A DNA stretch of 64,000 nt from the NCBI RefSeq assembly GCF_001500125.1, contig NZ_LQIV01000041.1, positions 124,001 to 188,000 on the forward strand, given 5' to 3'. Within the stretch, counting starts at the first letter, position 1, and every line of letters begins with the position of its first letter. Shown piece by piece: positions 8,892 through 17,021 of the stretch. A program made the position numbers and the translations under genes. Under the pieces are notes generated by a model. It ran no database searches. It was not told where the DNA came from and worked only from the letters and a program-made list of their open reading frames with translations. Source of the DNA: Mycobacterium sp. IS-1742 (GTDB lineage Bacteria; Actinomycetota; Actinomycetes; Mycobacteriales; Mycobacteriaceae).

Positions 8892-10105
8892 CCGGCCGCC
8901 GTTCGACCCGTCGCATGGCAGCGGTCCTCGCGTGCGTGACGGTGGTCGCCTCCGGATGCACCTTCGACGGCCTGAACTCGATCCCGCTGCCGGGCACGGT
9001 GGGCACCGGTTCCGGCGCGTCGACCTACCGTGTCCAGCTCGCCAACGTCGGTTCACTGGAATCGAATTCGCCGGTGATGGTCAGCGATGTGGTGGTCGGC
9101 ACCGTGGGGCGGATGACCCTTCGCGGTTGGCACGCCGACGTGGAGGTCACGGTGCAACCCGATGTCGTGATCCCGGCCAACGCGGTCGCGACCGTCGGGC
9201 AGACCAGCCTGCTCGGGTCCATGCACCTGGCACTCGATCCGCCGGTGGGTGCCTCACCGACCGGTCGCCTGCAACCGGGGGCGACCCTCGGGCTCGACAG
9301 GTCCTCGACCTATCCGTCGACGGAGCAGACCTTGTCGTCGCTGTCGGTCGTCGTCAACGGCGGCGGGCTCGGCCAGGTCGGCGACATCATCCGGGAGTTC
9401 AACGCCGCCCTCAACGGCCGTGAGGACCGATTACGCGATCTGCTGGTGCGGCTCAACGACTTCGTCGGCATGCTCGACCGGCAGCGCGGCGACATCAACG
9501 CCTCGATCGCCGCGCTGAACCGGCTCGCGGGCACCCTGGCCGGACAGCGAGAGGTCATCACCTCGGCGCTGCAACGCATCCCACCCGCACTCGACGTGCT
9601 GATCGCGGAACGGCCGAGGCTGACGGCCGCGTTGGACAAGCTCCGGATCTTCAGCGATACGGCCACCGGGCTGGTCGAGGACACCCAGGCCGATCTCGTG
9701 CGCAACCTCAGGAATCTGGAGCCGACGCTCAAGGCGCTCGCCGATGTCGGCCCTAACCTCGGCACTGCGCTGGCGTACGCCCCGACGTTCCCCTACACCC
9801 AGGGCTTCATCGACCGGGCCATCCGCGGCGACTACATGAATCAGTTCATCATCTTCGACTTCACGATCCCGCGGCTCAAGCGCGGGCTGTTCCTCGGCAC
9901 CCGCTGGGGGGAGGAGGGCACCCCGATGGTGCCCGCGCCCGGGGACCCCTGGTACCTCAACTACACCCTCGATCCCCTCAACGCCCCGGTGACGCCGCCG
10001 GCCGAGGTGGCGCCGGTGCCGGAGTTGACCGAGACGGCCGACGGGATCGACACCGTGGACCCCTCGTCCGCGGGAACCGATCCGGCGAGCGCAGGGGGTA
10101 ACTGA
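8888..10105 (+). CDS. mceE: MceE-family lipoprotein (LprK type)
   Basis: From GTG 8888 the product is 405 aa with a lipoprotein signal peptide. The sequence RRSTRRMAAVLACVTVVASGC ends in a lipobox whose Cys is residue 24. MceE/LprK proteins are the lipidated member of each Mce set. The MCE domain follows (SPVMVSDVVVGTVGRMTLRG), then a helical region and the block FPYTQGFIDRAIRGDYMNQF. It overlaps mceD (GTGA) and mceF (TGATG). Confidence 0.92.
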   Translation: MTGRRSTRRMAAVLACVTVVASGCTFDGLNSIPLPGTVGTGSGASTYRVQLANVGSLESNSPVMVSDVVVGTVGRMTLRGWHADVEVTVQPDVVIPANAVATVGQTSLLGSMHLALDPPVGASPTGRLQPGATLGLDRSSTYPSTEQTLSSLSVVVNGGGLGQVGDIIREFNAALNGREDRLRDLLVRLNDFVGMLDRQRGDINASIAALNRLAGTLAGQREVITSALQRIPPALDVLIAERPRLTAALDKLRIFSDTATGLVEDTQADLVRNLRNLEPTLKALADVGPNLGTALAYAPTFPYTQGFIDRAIRGDYMNQFIIFDFTIPRLKRGLFLGTRWGEEGTPMVPAPGDPWYLNYTLDPLNAPVTPPAEVAPVPELTETADGIDTVDPSSAGTDPASAGGN

Positions 10106-11634
10106 TGCTCACACGTTTCGTGCGCACCCAGTTGGTGATCTTCACCGTCACCGCCGTGGTGGCGATGGCGGTGATGGTCTTCGGATATCTCCAGGCCCCG
10201 ACCCTGCTCGGGATCGGCCGGATGACCGTGACGGTCGAACTGCCGGGAACCGGTGGGCTGTACCGGTTCTCGAACGTCACCTATCGTGGGGTCGAAGTCG
10301 GCAAAGTCACCGACGTCCACGCCACCCGGGAGGGCGCGGTGGCCATCCTCTCCCTGTCCACCGGGACCGACATCCCCGCCGACCTGCACGCCGCAGTGCG
10401 CAGCGTGTCGGCGGTCGGTGAGCAGTACGTCGATCTGCAGCCGCGCACCGAATCGGGGCCGTATCTGCGCGACGGGTCCGTGATCCCCGTCGGCGACACG
10501 TCGATCCCGCAAGCGGTGGGGCCGATGCTCGATCAGGTCAGCGCGCTGATCGACAGCGTGCCCAAGGACAGGATCAGCGACCTGCTCGACGAGTCGGCGA
10601 AGGCGCTCAACGGTTCCGGATACGATCTCGGATCCATGCTCGACTCGTCGTCGACCGTGATCGGCGATGCGAAGGGCGTGACCGGCGAGATGCGTTCGCT
10701 CATCGACGACAGCGGACCATTGCTCGAGGGTCAGGCACAGACGGCCGACCAACTGCGCACCTGGGCCCGGAGCATGGCCGGTGTCACCGGTCAGCTCGCG
10801 GACAACGATCCGCAGGTGCGGACACTGCTCGGCGCCGGGCCGGGTGCCGCCGACGAGGCGTCCAGGCTCTTCAACGCCGTCAAACCCACACTGCCGGTGC
10901 TGCTCGCCAACCTCACCACCATCGGTCAGGTGGCCGTCACCTATCACGCGTCGATCGAACAGCTCCTCGTGCTGCTTCCGCCGTACGTCGCCGCGACCCA
11001 GACCGTGGGTGTCTCGCGGAACAACCCGACCGGGATGTCGTTGGGCGACTTCACGCTCAACCTCAACGATCCGCCGGCGTGCACCGTGGGCTTCCTGCCG
11101 CCCTCGTCGTGGCGTTCGCCCGACGACGAGAGCGACATCGACACCCCGGACGGCCTGTACTGCAAACTGCCGCAGGACTCTCCGATCGGGGTGCGCGGTG
11201 CCCGCAACTATCCGTGCATGGCCCAACCGGGCAAGCGGGCGGCCACCGTCGAGCAGTGCGCGAGCGACAAGCCTTACGAGCCGCTGGCGATGCGCCAGCA
11301 CGTGCTCGGCCCGTATCCGTTCGATCCATCCCTTGTCGCGCAGGGGATCCCGCCGGACGATCGCGTGGATTCCGACGAGCAGCTCTACGGTCCAGTGGGC
11401 GGCACCCCGCCGCCGCCTCCTGGCCCCGCGCCGCCCGCCGGCCCTGGCGTCGCGCCGAGCGCGTTCGGTGCGGGTGAGATGGGCGGACCCTCGGTGGCGA
11501 TCGCCACGTACGATCCGCAGACCGGCAAGTACGCCACACCCGACGGCAAGGTGTTCACGCAGCCGGCGCTCGCCACGAACGCCGTTGCCGGTGAGGACAA
11601 GACGTGGCAGGACATGCTGCCGACCGGGGCCTGA
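10105..11634 (+). CDS. mceF: MceF-family protein
   Basis: The 509-aa last Mce subunit has an N-terminal membrane helix, an MCE domain (NVTYRGVEVGKVTDVHA), a helical segment and a C-terminal region rich in proline (GGTPPPPPGPAPPAGPG) followed by a short globular tail. It closes the six-gene mce set. Its stop lies one nucleotide from the stop of the convergent exported-protein gene, so there is no room for a terminator between them. Confidence 0.92.
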   Translation: MLTRFVRTQLVIFTVTAVVAMAVMVFGYLQAPTLLGIGRMTVTVELPGTGGLYRFSNVTYRGVEVGKVTDVHATREGAVAILSLSTGTDIPADLHAAVRSVSAVGEQYVDLQPRTESGPYLRDGSVIPVGDTSIPQAVGPMLDQVSALIDSVPKDRISDLLDESAKALNGSGYDLGSMLDSSSTVIGDAKGVTGEMRSLIDDSGPLLEGQAQTADQLRTWARSMAGVTGQLADNDPQVRTLLGAGPGAADEASRLFNAVKPTLPVLLANLTTIGQVAVTYHASIEQLLVLLPPYVAATQTVGVSRNNPTGMSLGDFTLNLNDPPACTVGFLPPSSWRSPDDESDIDTPDGLYCKLPQDSPIGVRGARNYPCMAQPGKRAATVEQCASDKPYEPLAMRQHVLGPYPFDPSLVAQGIPPDDRVDSDEQLYGPVGGTPPPPPGPAPPAGPGVAPSAFGAGEMGGPSVAIATYDPQTGKYATPDGKVFTQPALATNAVAGEDKTWQDMLPTGA

Positions 11635-11635
11635 G

Positions 11636-12145
11636 TCAGCCCAGTTTGACGAGTTTGAACGGCATCGTGATGAACAGCGGCCTGCTGACGCCGCAGGCGC
11701 CGCTGGGTCCGGTCGTCTGGTCTTCGCCGACCAGCATGGTCGAGGCCGAGTCGGTCATGCTGCCGTCGGGCACCGTCGGCACGAACCGGAACACCTGGAG
11801 TCCGTCCGCGGCGGTGCCGTCCGGGCAGGGCGCCCAGCGCGGCACGGTGTGCTTGACGTACCAGATGCCGCCCTTCTTGTAGATCGGTGCCTCCCAGCCC
11901 TGGTCACTGCGGACAGTGCCGGTGCATTCGGTGGGGTAGCTGCAGACGGTGTCGATCGTCCAGGTGGCGCGGACGGTGGCCTCGTCGCGGAAGACCTCGT
12001 TCTTCTTGGCCCATTCGCCGTTCGACGTGGCGGAGTAGGTGCCGTTCAGGCCCCACTCCGGGTCCGCCGACGCGGTCGGCGGAGTCGCGAGGCCCGCGAC
12101 AGCTGCGAGCGCGCCGACAGTGGTGACCACGCTTCGAACCCGCAA
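11636..12145 (-). CDS. small exported protein of unknown function
   Basis: The 169-aa protein has a signal peptide (cleavage likely after TASA, near residue 28) and four cysteines in the mature part, suggesting disulfides. The C-terminus ends PFKLVKLG. It is distantly like the exported protein at 18248 (same length, paired cysteines, PFRLVRL end). The TTG at 12145 is used because GAGGAG sits 4 nt upstream. A -10 (TAGCGT, 12176-12181) lies 40 nt from the centre of dyad B, giving a leader of about 25 nt. It is probably co-regulated with the Mce operon. Its function is not recognised. Confidence 0.75.
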   Translation of the reverse strand: MRVRSVVTTVGALAAVAGLATPPTASADPEWGLNGTYSATSNGEWAKKNEVFRDEATVRATWTIDTVCSYPTECTGTVRSDQGWEAPIYKKGGIWYVKHTVPRWAPCPDGTAADGLQVFRFVPTVPDGSMTDSASTMLVGEDQTTGPSGACGVSRPLFITMPFKLVKLG

Positions 12146-12211
12146 CGCTCTCTCCTCAGCACTCGGCGATGGGCGACGCTAACAGCGGCGCCACGCCTCG
12201 CGGCGCCGCGA

Positions 12212-12228
12212 CGGCCGCTGAGCGGGAC
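12212..12228. promoter_or_regulatory. 17-bp dyad B between two exported-protein genes
   Basis: CGGCCG-CTGAG-CGGGAC. Rightward, the central T (12219) is 39 nt from CACAGT (12258-12263), which is 6 nt before GTG 12270. Leftward, the equivalent base (12221) is 40 nt from TAGCGT (12181-12176). One dyad thus appears to serve both divergent genes. Confidence 0.6.
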
Positions 12229-12269
12229 GGTCGGCGTGCGCTCGTCGACACCGATGCCACAGTGGGCCC

Positions 12270-12650
12270 GTGCGCACGACCGCCTCCGCCGTTCCCCTCG
12301 TGGTCGCCGTGGCCGCCCTCACCGCGGCGCCGGCCGGCGCGGATCCCCTCGGATGCGAGGAGCCCGCGTGCGTTCCGGGCATCGCAGGCAACGTCACGCT
12401 CGGTGCGTCGTGCGCCGACACCAGCCACTACGTGTTCGGTACGACGGAATGGGGACGGCTGGTGTTCTGCGGCTCGCCGCGCCGATACGCGCCGCGGTAC
12501 TTCCGGTCACCGCCGATGGAGGGCATCCGCGAATTGCACACCAACTGCACCGGATTCGAGAACTCGGTGGCGCAAGCACCCGACGGTCTGTTCCTCGCCT
12601 GCGTGGCCTCCAGCGGCGAAAGCCGGTGGGTGCAAGGGGACAACGCATGA
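12270..12650 (+). CDS. small exported Cys-rich protein
   Basis: The 126-aa protein has an N-terminal signal peptide (LVVAVAALTAAPAGA, cleavage near residue 24) and six cysteines in a 100-residue mature part. No family is recognised. GTG 12270 is supported by the fixed distance to dyad B. Its stop overlaps the next start (ATGA). It lies in a small operon of envelope proteins downstream of the Mce genes (12270-14067), so a role in Mce function is plausible but inferred only from position. Confidence 0.7.
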   Translation: MRTTASAVPLVVAVAALTAAPAGADPLGCEEPACVPGIAGNVTLGASCADTSHYVFGTTEWGRLVFCGSPRRYAPRYFRSPPMEGIRELHTNCTGFENSVAQAPDGLFLACVASSGESRWVQGDNA

Positions 12651-13051
12651 ACCGCTTCGGTGCGTCGGCGGTGATTGCCGGTCTGCTGGTCGGCACGGCC
12701 CCGCAGGCGTCGGCACAAGGACCGGTGCCGCATCACGTCCGCTACACGGTGACCGCGGATCAACCGACGCGCGCCGACATCTATTACCGCGCCGTCGATC
12801 CGCCCAACTGGGCCGAATACAGCCACAATCCTTACCGATTCAGCCCGAAGGCCGAGGTCGCTCTCGCCCCCGCCAGTCCGTGGGTCTTCGATGCCACACT
12901 CGTCGACCCGAACCGCTGGGCGATGGTCACCGCCGGCAGCGGCGTCGGCCCGGACAGGCCGAACTTCCGGTGCGAACTCGCCGTCGACGGTGTGGTCGTG
13001 GCCACCCATTCGGGCCCCAAGGGCGCCCTCTGTTCGCTGAGGAGTTGGTGA
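12647..13051 (+). CDS. small exported protein resembling the MmpS fold
   Basis: From ATG 12647 the product is 134 aa, with a signal peptide ending near SAQG. The mature part (VRYTVTADQPTRADIYYRAV ... SPWVFDATLVDP) has the strand pattern of the periplasmic domain of MmpS proteins (xVxYxVxGxxxAxIxY ... PW), but it lacks a membrane anchor. The similarity is by eye only. It is translationally coupled to the preceding gene and lies 3 nt before the first Mce-associated gene. Confidence 0.65.
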   Translation: MNRFGASAVIAGLLVGTAPQASAQGPVPHHVRYTVTADQPTRADIYYRAVDPPNWAEYSHNPYRFSPKAEVALAPASPWVFDATLVDPNRWAMVTAGSGVGPDRPNFRCELAVDGVVVATHSGPKGALCSLRSW

Positions 13052-13054
13052 CGC

Positions 13055-13564
13055 GTGAGCGAGAACCGCCGTATCCGCCGTCCCAGCCGGAGCACCGTCG
13101 TCGCTCTCCTGGCCGTGTTCGTCACCGCCGGGTCGCTGGCGGCGAGCGGCTACGTGACGTGGCATCACCGGGAGGCGACTCGGCAACACCAGCAGTCGGC
13201 CGAATTCGCGGCCGCGGCAAAGCAGATCGCCTTCACGCTCATGTCGATCGACGCGGCGAAGGCCGAGGACAGCGTCAAGCAGATCCTCGACAGCTCGACG
13301 GGACAGTTCCACGACGAGTTCAAGTCCGCCTCCGAGGATTTCGTCAGGCTGGCGCAGGACGGCAAGGTCGTCACCGACGTGAAGGTCAAGGCCGCCGCCG
13401 TCGAATCCATGACGAGGGACTCGGCGACCGTGCTCGTCACCACGACCTCCACGGTCACCAACGCCGCAGGTGCCGACGAACTACCCCGGGCGTGGCGACT
13501 GAGCGTCGACATCGTCAGGGAGGCAGGGCGACTCAAGATGTCGAAGATGGAGTTCGTGGCGTGA
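13055..13564 (+). CDS. Mce-associated membrane protein
   Basis: The 169-aa protein has a short basic N-terminus, one transmembrane helix (residues about 13-33) and an NTF2-like extracytoplasmic domain. That domain is typical of mycobacterial Mas (Mce-associated) proteins, with LDSSTGQFHDEFKSASEDFV and a C-terminal LKMSKMEFV strand. Mas proteins are encoded next to mce operons and are thought to stabilise the transporter. It overlaps the next gene by GTGA. Confidence 0.85.
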   Translation: MSENRRIRRPSRSTVVALLAVFVTAGSLAASGYVTWHHREATRQHQQSAEFAAAAKQIAFTLMSIDAAKAEDSVKQILDSSTGQFHDEFKSASEDFVRLAQDGKVVTDVKVKAAAVESMTRDSATVLVTTTSTVTNAAGADELPRAWRLSVDIVREAGRLKMSKMEFVA

Positions 13565-14067
13565 TCGTCCGCATGCGGGTTCTGCGGGTTCGGTGGGGGC
13601 TGATGCTGACCGTCCTGGCCGCCGCGGCATTTGCCGGCCTGGCCGTCGTCCTCTACCTCACCCAGTACCGGACCGATGTGCGGACCGACGACGCCGCGGC
13701 ATCGGCCGCGATCCGCGCAGCCTCCGTAGGAACCGTCGCCCTGCTGTCCTACCAGCCCGACAGCGTCGACACCGACCTGGCGGCCGCCGAGAATCACCTG
13801 ACCGGTGGATTCCTCGACTACTACGGCAGGTTCAGCGACGAGATCCTGCTGCCGGCGGCCAAGCAGAGAGCGGTGAGCACCGAGGCGTCGGTGGTGCGGG
13901 CCGCAGAGGCCGAGATCCACCCGGACACCGCGAAGGTGCTGCTCTTCGTGAATCAGACGACGACGAGCCGGGAGCGGCCGGACCCTGCGCAGACGGCCAG
14001 CAGCGTCATGGTCAGCCTGACGAAAGTCGATGGCCGCTGGCTGATCTCGGCGTTCGACCCGATCTAG
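13561..14067 (+). CDS. Mce-associated membrane protein, second copy
   Basis: The 168-aa paralogue of the preceding protein has an N-terminal transmembrane helix (LMLTVLAAAAFAGLAVVLYL) and a Mas domain. The domain contains LLSYQPDSVDTDLAAAENHLTG and ends VDGRWLISAFDPI, a usual Mas C-terminus. GTG 13561 overlaps the previous stop. An ATG four codons later is possible. Its 3' end overlaps the convergent thioesterase gene by 4 nt. Confidence 0.85.
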   Translation: MIVRMRVLRVRWGLMLTVLAAAAFAGLAVVLYLTQYRTDVRTDDAAASAAIRAASVGTVALLSYQPDSVDTDLAAAENHLTGGFLDYYGRFSDEILLPAAKQRAVSTEASVVRAAEAEIHPDTAKVLLFVNQTTTSRERPDPAQTASSVMVSLTKVDGRWLISAFDPI

Positions 14068-14645
14068 TCGAGCCGGCGGTCGTCTCTGGGCCGGATGAAG
14101 ACGCCCTGAGCCTCCACGGTGGTCTGACCGGCGCACAGGATGCGACCGCGGGAGTAGGTCTTACGTCCGTCCTCGTGCTCCACCCAGGCCTCGGCGCGCA
14201 GCGGGCCCAGCGGTGTGGGCCGTACGTAGCGCAACTGCAGGGTGCCGGTGAAGGCGGGCCGGTTCGGCCGGTGCGCCGTGGCGCCCAGCAGGTGGTCGAG
14301 GATCAGCGAGCACACCCCGCCGTGCACGTGTCCGACGGGACCCTCGTACGCAGCGCCGAGGTCGACCTCGGTGCTGACCAGGCCGTCGGCATCGCGGTGC
14401 ACCGTCAGCGGCGGCGCGATCGGGTTGCGCTGACCGATGAGGACGTTGCCGCGCGGCGCGCTGCTGCCGTCGGCGGCCGTCCGGACGCCGTAGGACCCCG
14501 CCATGAGCTGCTCACCCAGGATGTCCAGCGCCGCAACGACGTGATCGTGCGCGGCCGCGAGTCGATCGGCGTCGACCTCGGTGCGGATGACGGCGTCGAT
14601 CAGCGACCGAACCGATTGGGTCAACGGTTCGTGTCCGTCGCTCAC
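14064..14645 (-). CDS. hotdog-fold thioesterase (PaaI-like)
   Basis: The 193-aa protein has the hotdog motif GPVGHVHGGVCSLILDHLLG (HGG...D region) around residues 100-120. PaaI/YbgC-type thioesterases of this kind hydrolyse acyl-CoAs and often free CoA in ring-degradation pathways. The first 80 residues are an extra helical part seen in some actinobacterial members. It is coupled to the upstream KstD-like gene (ATG overlaps its stop). The substrate is unknown, with a steroid-derived acyl-CoA likely from context. Confidence 0.82.
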   Translation of the reverse strand: MSDGHEPLTQSVRSLIDAVIRTEVDADRLAAAHDHVVAALDILGEQLMAGSYGVRTAADGSSAPRGNVLIGQRNPIAPPLTVHRDADGLVSTEVDLGAAYEGPVGHVHGGVCSLILDHLLGATAHRPNRPAFTGTLQLRYVRPTPLGPLRAEAWVEHEDGRKTYSRGRILCAGQTTVEAQGVFIRPRDDRRLD

Positions 14646-16186
14646 CGCGGCTCCGCGGCCGCCATGTCCAGCGCGGCGAGGTGGCTGAACAACAGGGAGG
14701 CGCCGATCGGGTTGCCGCCGCCGGGATAGGTCGTGCCGCTGACGGCGGCCATGGTGTTGCCCGCGGCGTACAGACCGGGGATCGGCCGGCCCGCGGTGTC
14801 CAGGACGCGTGCGCGGGTGTCGGTGCGCAGTCCGCCCTTGGTGCCCAGGTCCGACACTCCGAAGGCCGCGGCGTGGAAGGGCGGCCGGTCGATCGGGACC
14901 ATCGGTGTCCTGCCGCCGGAGAAGGCGCGGTCATACGGTTCGTCGCCGCGGCCGAAGTCGGTGTCGCGCCCGTCGGCGACCATCGTGTTGTAGCGGGCGA
15001 CGGTGGCGGTCAACGCATCCGCCGGGACGCCGATCAGATCTGCGAGCGCGTCGAGGGTGTCGGCGGTGTGCCACAGACCGGCATCCCGGTACCGCTCGGC
15101 CTCGACCATCGACACATTGGTGGCCTTGACCGGCGGGATCTCGCCCTCGCGGTCGTCGTAGACCATCCAGTACGGCAACGTCATCGCCCGCGAGGCGATC
15201 TCCTCGAGGACGGCGCGACCCAGCCGGTCGTACGGCGCCGACTCGTTGACGAACCGCTCGCCACGGTCGTTGACGAAGATACCGCCGGTGAACCAGAGCG
15301 CGAACGCCGAACGGCCGTCCGGGTGCGTCAGACCCGGCGACCACCAGGCCTGATCCATGAGGTCGGTGGCGGCGCCGAGCCGGATCGCCGCTCGGTGTGG
15401 GGCGCCGGTGTTCCCGGGGCAGCCCATGCTGTCCTCGGCCCGCCCGGGCACACCGCAGGATTCGCGCATCAGGGTGTTCTGCTCGAAGCCGCCCGCGGCG
15501 AGGAGCACACCCCGGCGTGCGCGGACCCTGACGTTCTCGCCGTCGCGGGTGATCATCGCCCCGGCGACCGCGCCGTCGACCTCGATGAGATCGGCCAGTG
15601 GTGCATTGAGAACCGTGTGCGCATGCGGGAATTCAGCGAGCGCAGCAAGGAAACGGCCGATCAGCGCCCGGCCTCCGGTCAGCTGCGCGGGGGCGGGATG
15701 CCCGAGGCGCTCGGTGTCCAATGGTCCGCGGATCTGCGCGGCGAGCGGTCCGGCGTCCGCGACGGGCAGCGGCACCGGAACGATGTGGCGGCGGCCGTCG
15801 GCGCGGGCGTGTTCGACCGCACCGTAGTAGTCCGGCCAGGGCAGTTCGGCGAACCGGAAGTGCTCGTCTGCTTCGAGGTACTCGATGAGCCGCGGGCCGC
15901 CCAGGACGTAGGCCCGCTGCAGATCGAATGGGGTGCGGTCGCCGACGACGCGGTGGAAGTACGCGAACGCGTCCTCGGGGGTGTCGTCGACGCCCGCCCG
16001 CAGCGCCACGGGGTTGCAGGGGAACCACATCCCGCCGCCACCGGAGTACGCGGTGGTCCCGCCGAAGCGGTCGGTCGCCTCGACGAGCGCGACGGACAGG
16101 CCCTCGCGCGCCGCGGTGTAGGCGCCCGCGACGCCGCCGCCGGATCCCACGACGACGACGTCGACCTCCTCGTCGAATGCAGACAT
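14642..16186 (-). CDS. KstD-like FAD-dependent dehydrogenase
   Basis: The 514-aa flavoprotein belongs to the 3-ketosteroid-1-dehydrogenase/fumarate-reductase family. The FAD dinucleotide motif is at the N-terminus (VVVGSGGGVAGAYTA), followed by GGTTAYSGGGGMWFP. A RFVNESAPYD block is internal, and the C-terminus has IPGLYAAGNTMAAVSG with a Gly-rich TYPGGGNPIG. Family members desaturate C1-C2 of 3-keto steroids. Exact specificity cannot be assigned. ATG 16186 is preferred over GTG 16195 because GGGTGGGG precedes it and because of the distance to dyad C. It is divergent from padR. Confidence 0.8.
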   Translation of the reverse strand: MSAFDEEVDVVVVGSGGGVAGAYTAAREGLSVALVEATDRFGGTTAYSGGGGMWFPCNPVALRAGVDDTPEDAFAYFHRVVGDRTPFDLQRAYVLGGPRLIEYLEADEHFRFAELPWPDYYGAVEHARADGRRHIVPVPLPVADAGPLAAQIRGPLDTERLGHPAPAQLTGGRALIGRFLAALAEFPHAHTVLNAPLADLIEVDGAVAGAMITRDGENVRVRARRGVLLAAGGFEQNTLMRESCGVPGRAEDSMGCPGNTGAPHRAAIRLGAATDLMDQAWWSPGLTHPDGRSAFALWFTGGIFVNDRGERFVNESAPYDRLGRAVLEEIASRAMTLPYWMVYDDREGEIPPVKATNVSMVEAERYRDAGLWHTADTLDALADLIGVPADALTATVARYNTMVADGRDTDFGRGDEPYDRAFSGGRTPMVPIDRPPFHAAAFGVSDLGTKGGLRTDTRARVLDTAGRPIPGLYAAGNTMAAVSGTTYPGGGNPIGASLLFSHLAALDMAAAEPR

Positions 16187-16229
16187 GTTCCCCACCCTTC
16201 CGGGTGGCGGCGGCGATCGGCAAGTCGCG

Positions 16230-16246
16230 GTCCCGGTCAGTGGATC
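16230..16246. promoter_or_regulatory. 17-bp dyad C between KstD-like gene and padR
   Basis: GTCCCG-GTCAG-TGGATC. Rightward, the central T (16237) is 39 nt from TACCCT (16276-16281), which sits 6 nt before the PadR GTG. Leftward, the spacing to the KstD-like ATG is 53 nt, but the -10 there is poor. The regulator gene itself therefore carries the recurrent dyad. Confidence 0.6.
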
Positions 16247-16287
16247 ACGCGAAGGCGCAGGTCACGGCGCGTTGCTACCCTGGATGG

Positions 16288-16953
16288 GTGAAATCCGCCG
16301 ACGGCCCGAACGTGACCGCTACAGGTTGGGCCCTGCTCGGCGTGCTGTCCTACCAGGACGAACTGACCGGCTACGACATCAAGAAGTGGACCGAGTGGAG
16401 TCTGCGGTTCTTCTACGGCAGCCCCGCCTACAGCCAGATCTACACCGAGTTGAAGAAGCTCGAGAACATCGGGCTGGTGACGTCGAGGGTCGAAACAGAC
16501 GGCGGCGCCCGCAGCAAACGGCTCTACAAGATCACCAAGGCGGGTCTGGACGCGTTGAGCGACTGGGCGGACCAGGGACCCGTGGATCCACCGCAGCTCA
16601 AGCACAACCCCTTGTTGAGGGTGACGTTCGGGCATCTGACGAACCCCCGTCGGCTCAAGGAGATCATGCAGGATCACGTCGCCTACGCCGACCGCATGCA
16701 GCGCGAAGCCGCGACGGAGGCGCGGTGGGCCGAGGCCGAACCGGCGTGGGCCTACGGCCGGGTCGCACTGCAATGGGCCGAACGGTATTACGCCGCCGAA
16801 CGCGAACTCGCCCAGAGCGTCATCAAGGATCTCGACGCGGCCGAGGAGGCGTTCGCCGAGTCGGCCAAGTCCAGCGAGGACGGCAAGCCGTCGCTGGCGA
16901 AGGACTACTGGTACGAGATCGAGCGCCGGGTCAGGGCCGAAGAAGGCCGGTAG
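16288..16953 (+). CDS. PadR-family transcriptional regulator
   Basis: The 221-aa protein has an N-terminal winged-helix PadR domain (residues about 10-90, WALLGVLSYQDELTGYDIKK ... SQIYTELKKLENIGLV). A C-terminal helical dimerisation domain of the Vir/AphA type (about 110-215) follows. The gene lies at the centre of the steroid island and its leaderless promoter (TACCCT, 6 nt before GTG) carries dyad C. It is the best candidate for the dyad-binding protein. The dyads lie about 50 nt upstream of transcription starts, which suggests activation. From memory, a PadR-type activator was reported for the C-19 cluster of M. smegmatis. This was not checked here. Confidence 0.88.
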   Translation: MKSADGPNVTATGWALLGVLSYQDELTGYDIKKWTEWSLRFFYGSPAYSQIYTELKKLENIGLVTSRVETDGGARSKRLYKITKAGLDALSDWADQGPVDPPQLKHNPLLRVTFGHLTNPRRLKEIMQDHVAYADRMQREAATEARWAEAEPAWAYGRVALQWAERYYAAERELAQSVIKDLDAAEEAFAESAKSSEDGKPSLAKDYWYEIERRVRAEEGR

Positions 16954-16963
16954 CGTCCGCGCT

Positions 16964-16980
16964 GTTCCGGTGAGCGGACG
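16964..16980 (+). promoter_or_regulatory. 17-bp dyad D, old-yellow-enzyme promoter
   Basis: GTTCCG-GTGAG-CGGACG. Its central T (16971) is 39 nt from TAGAAC (17010-17015), which is 6 nt before ATG 17022. This is one of the clearest copies. Confidence 0.65.
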
Positions 16981-17021
16981 GGCGGTCCGCTGTACCCGCG
17001 CCCCGCTGTTAGAACCGACGC

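Noticed and set aside
4236..11634. ATGA/GTGA/TGATG overlaps as a special recoding system in the mce genes
   Set aside because: Such overlaps are routine translational coupling in mycobacterial operons.
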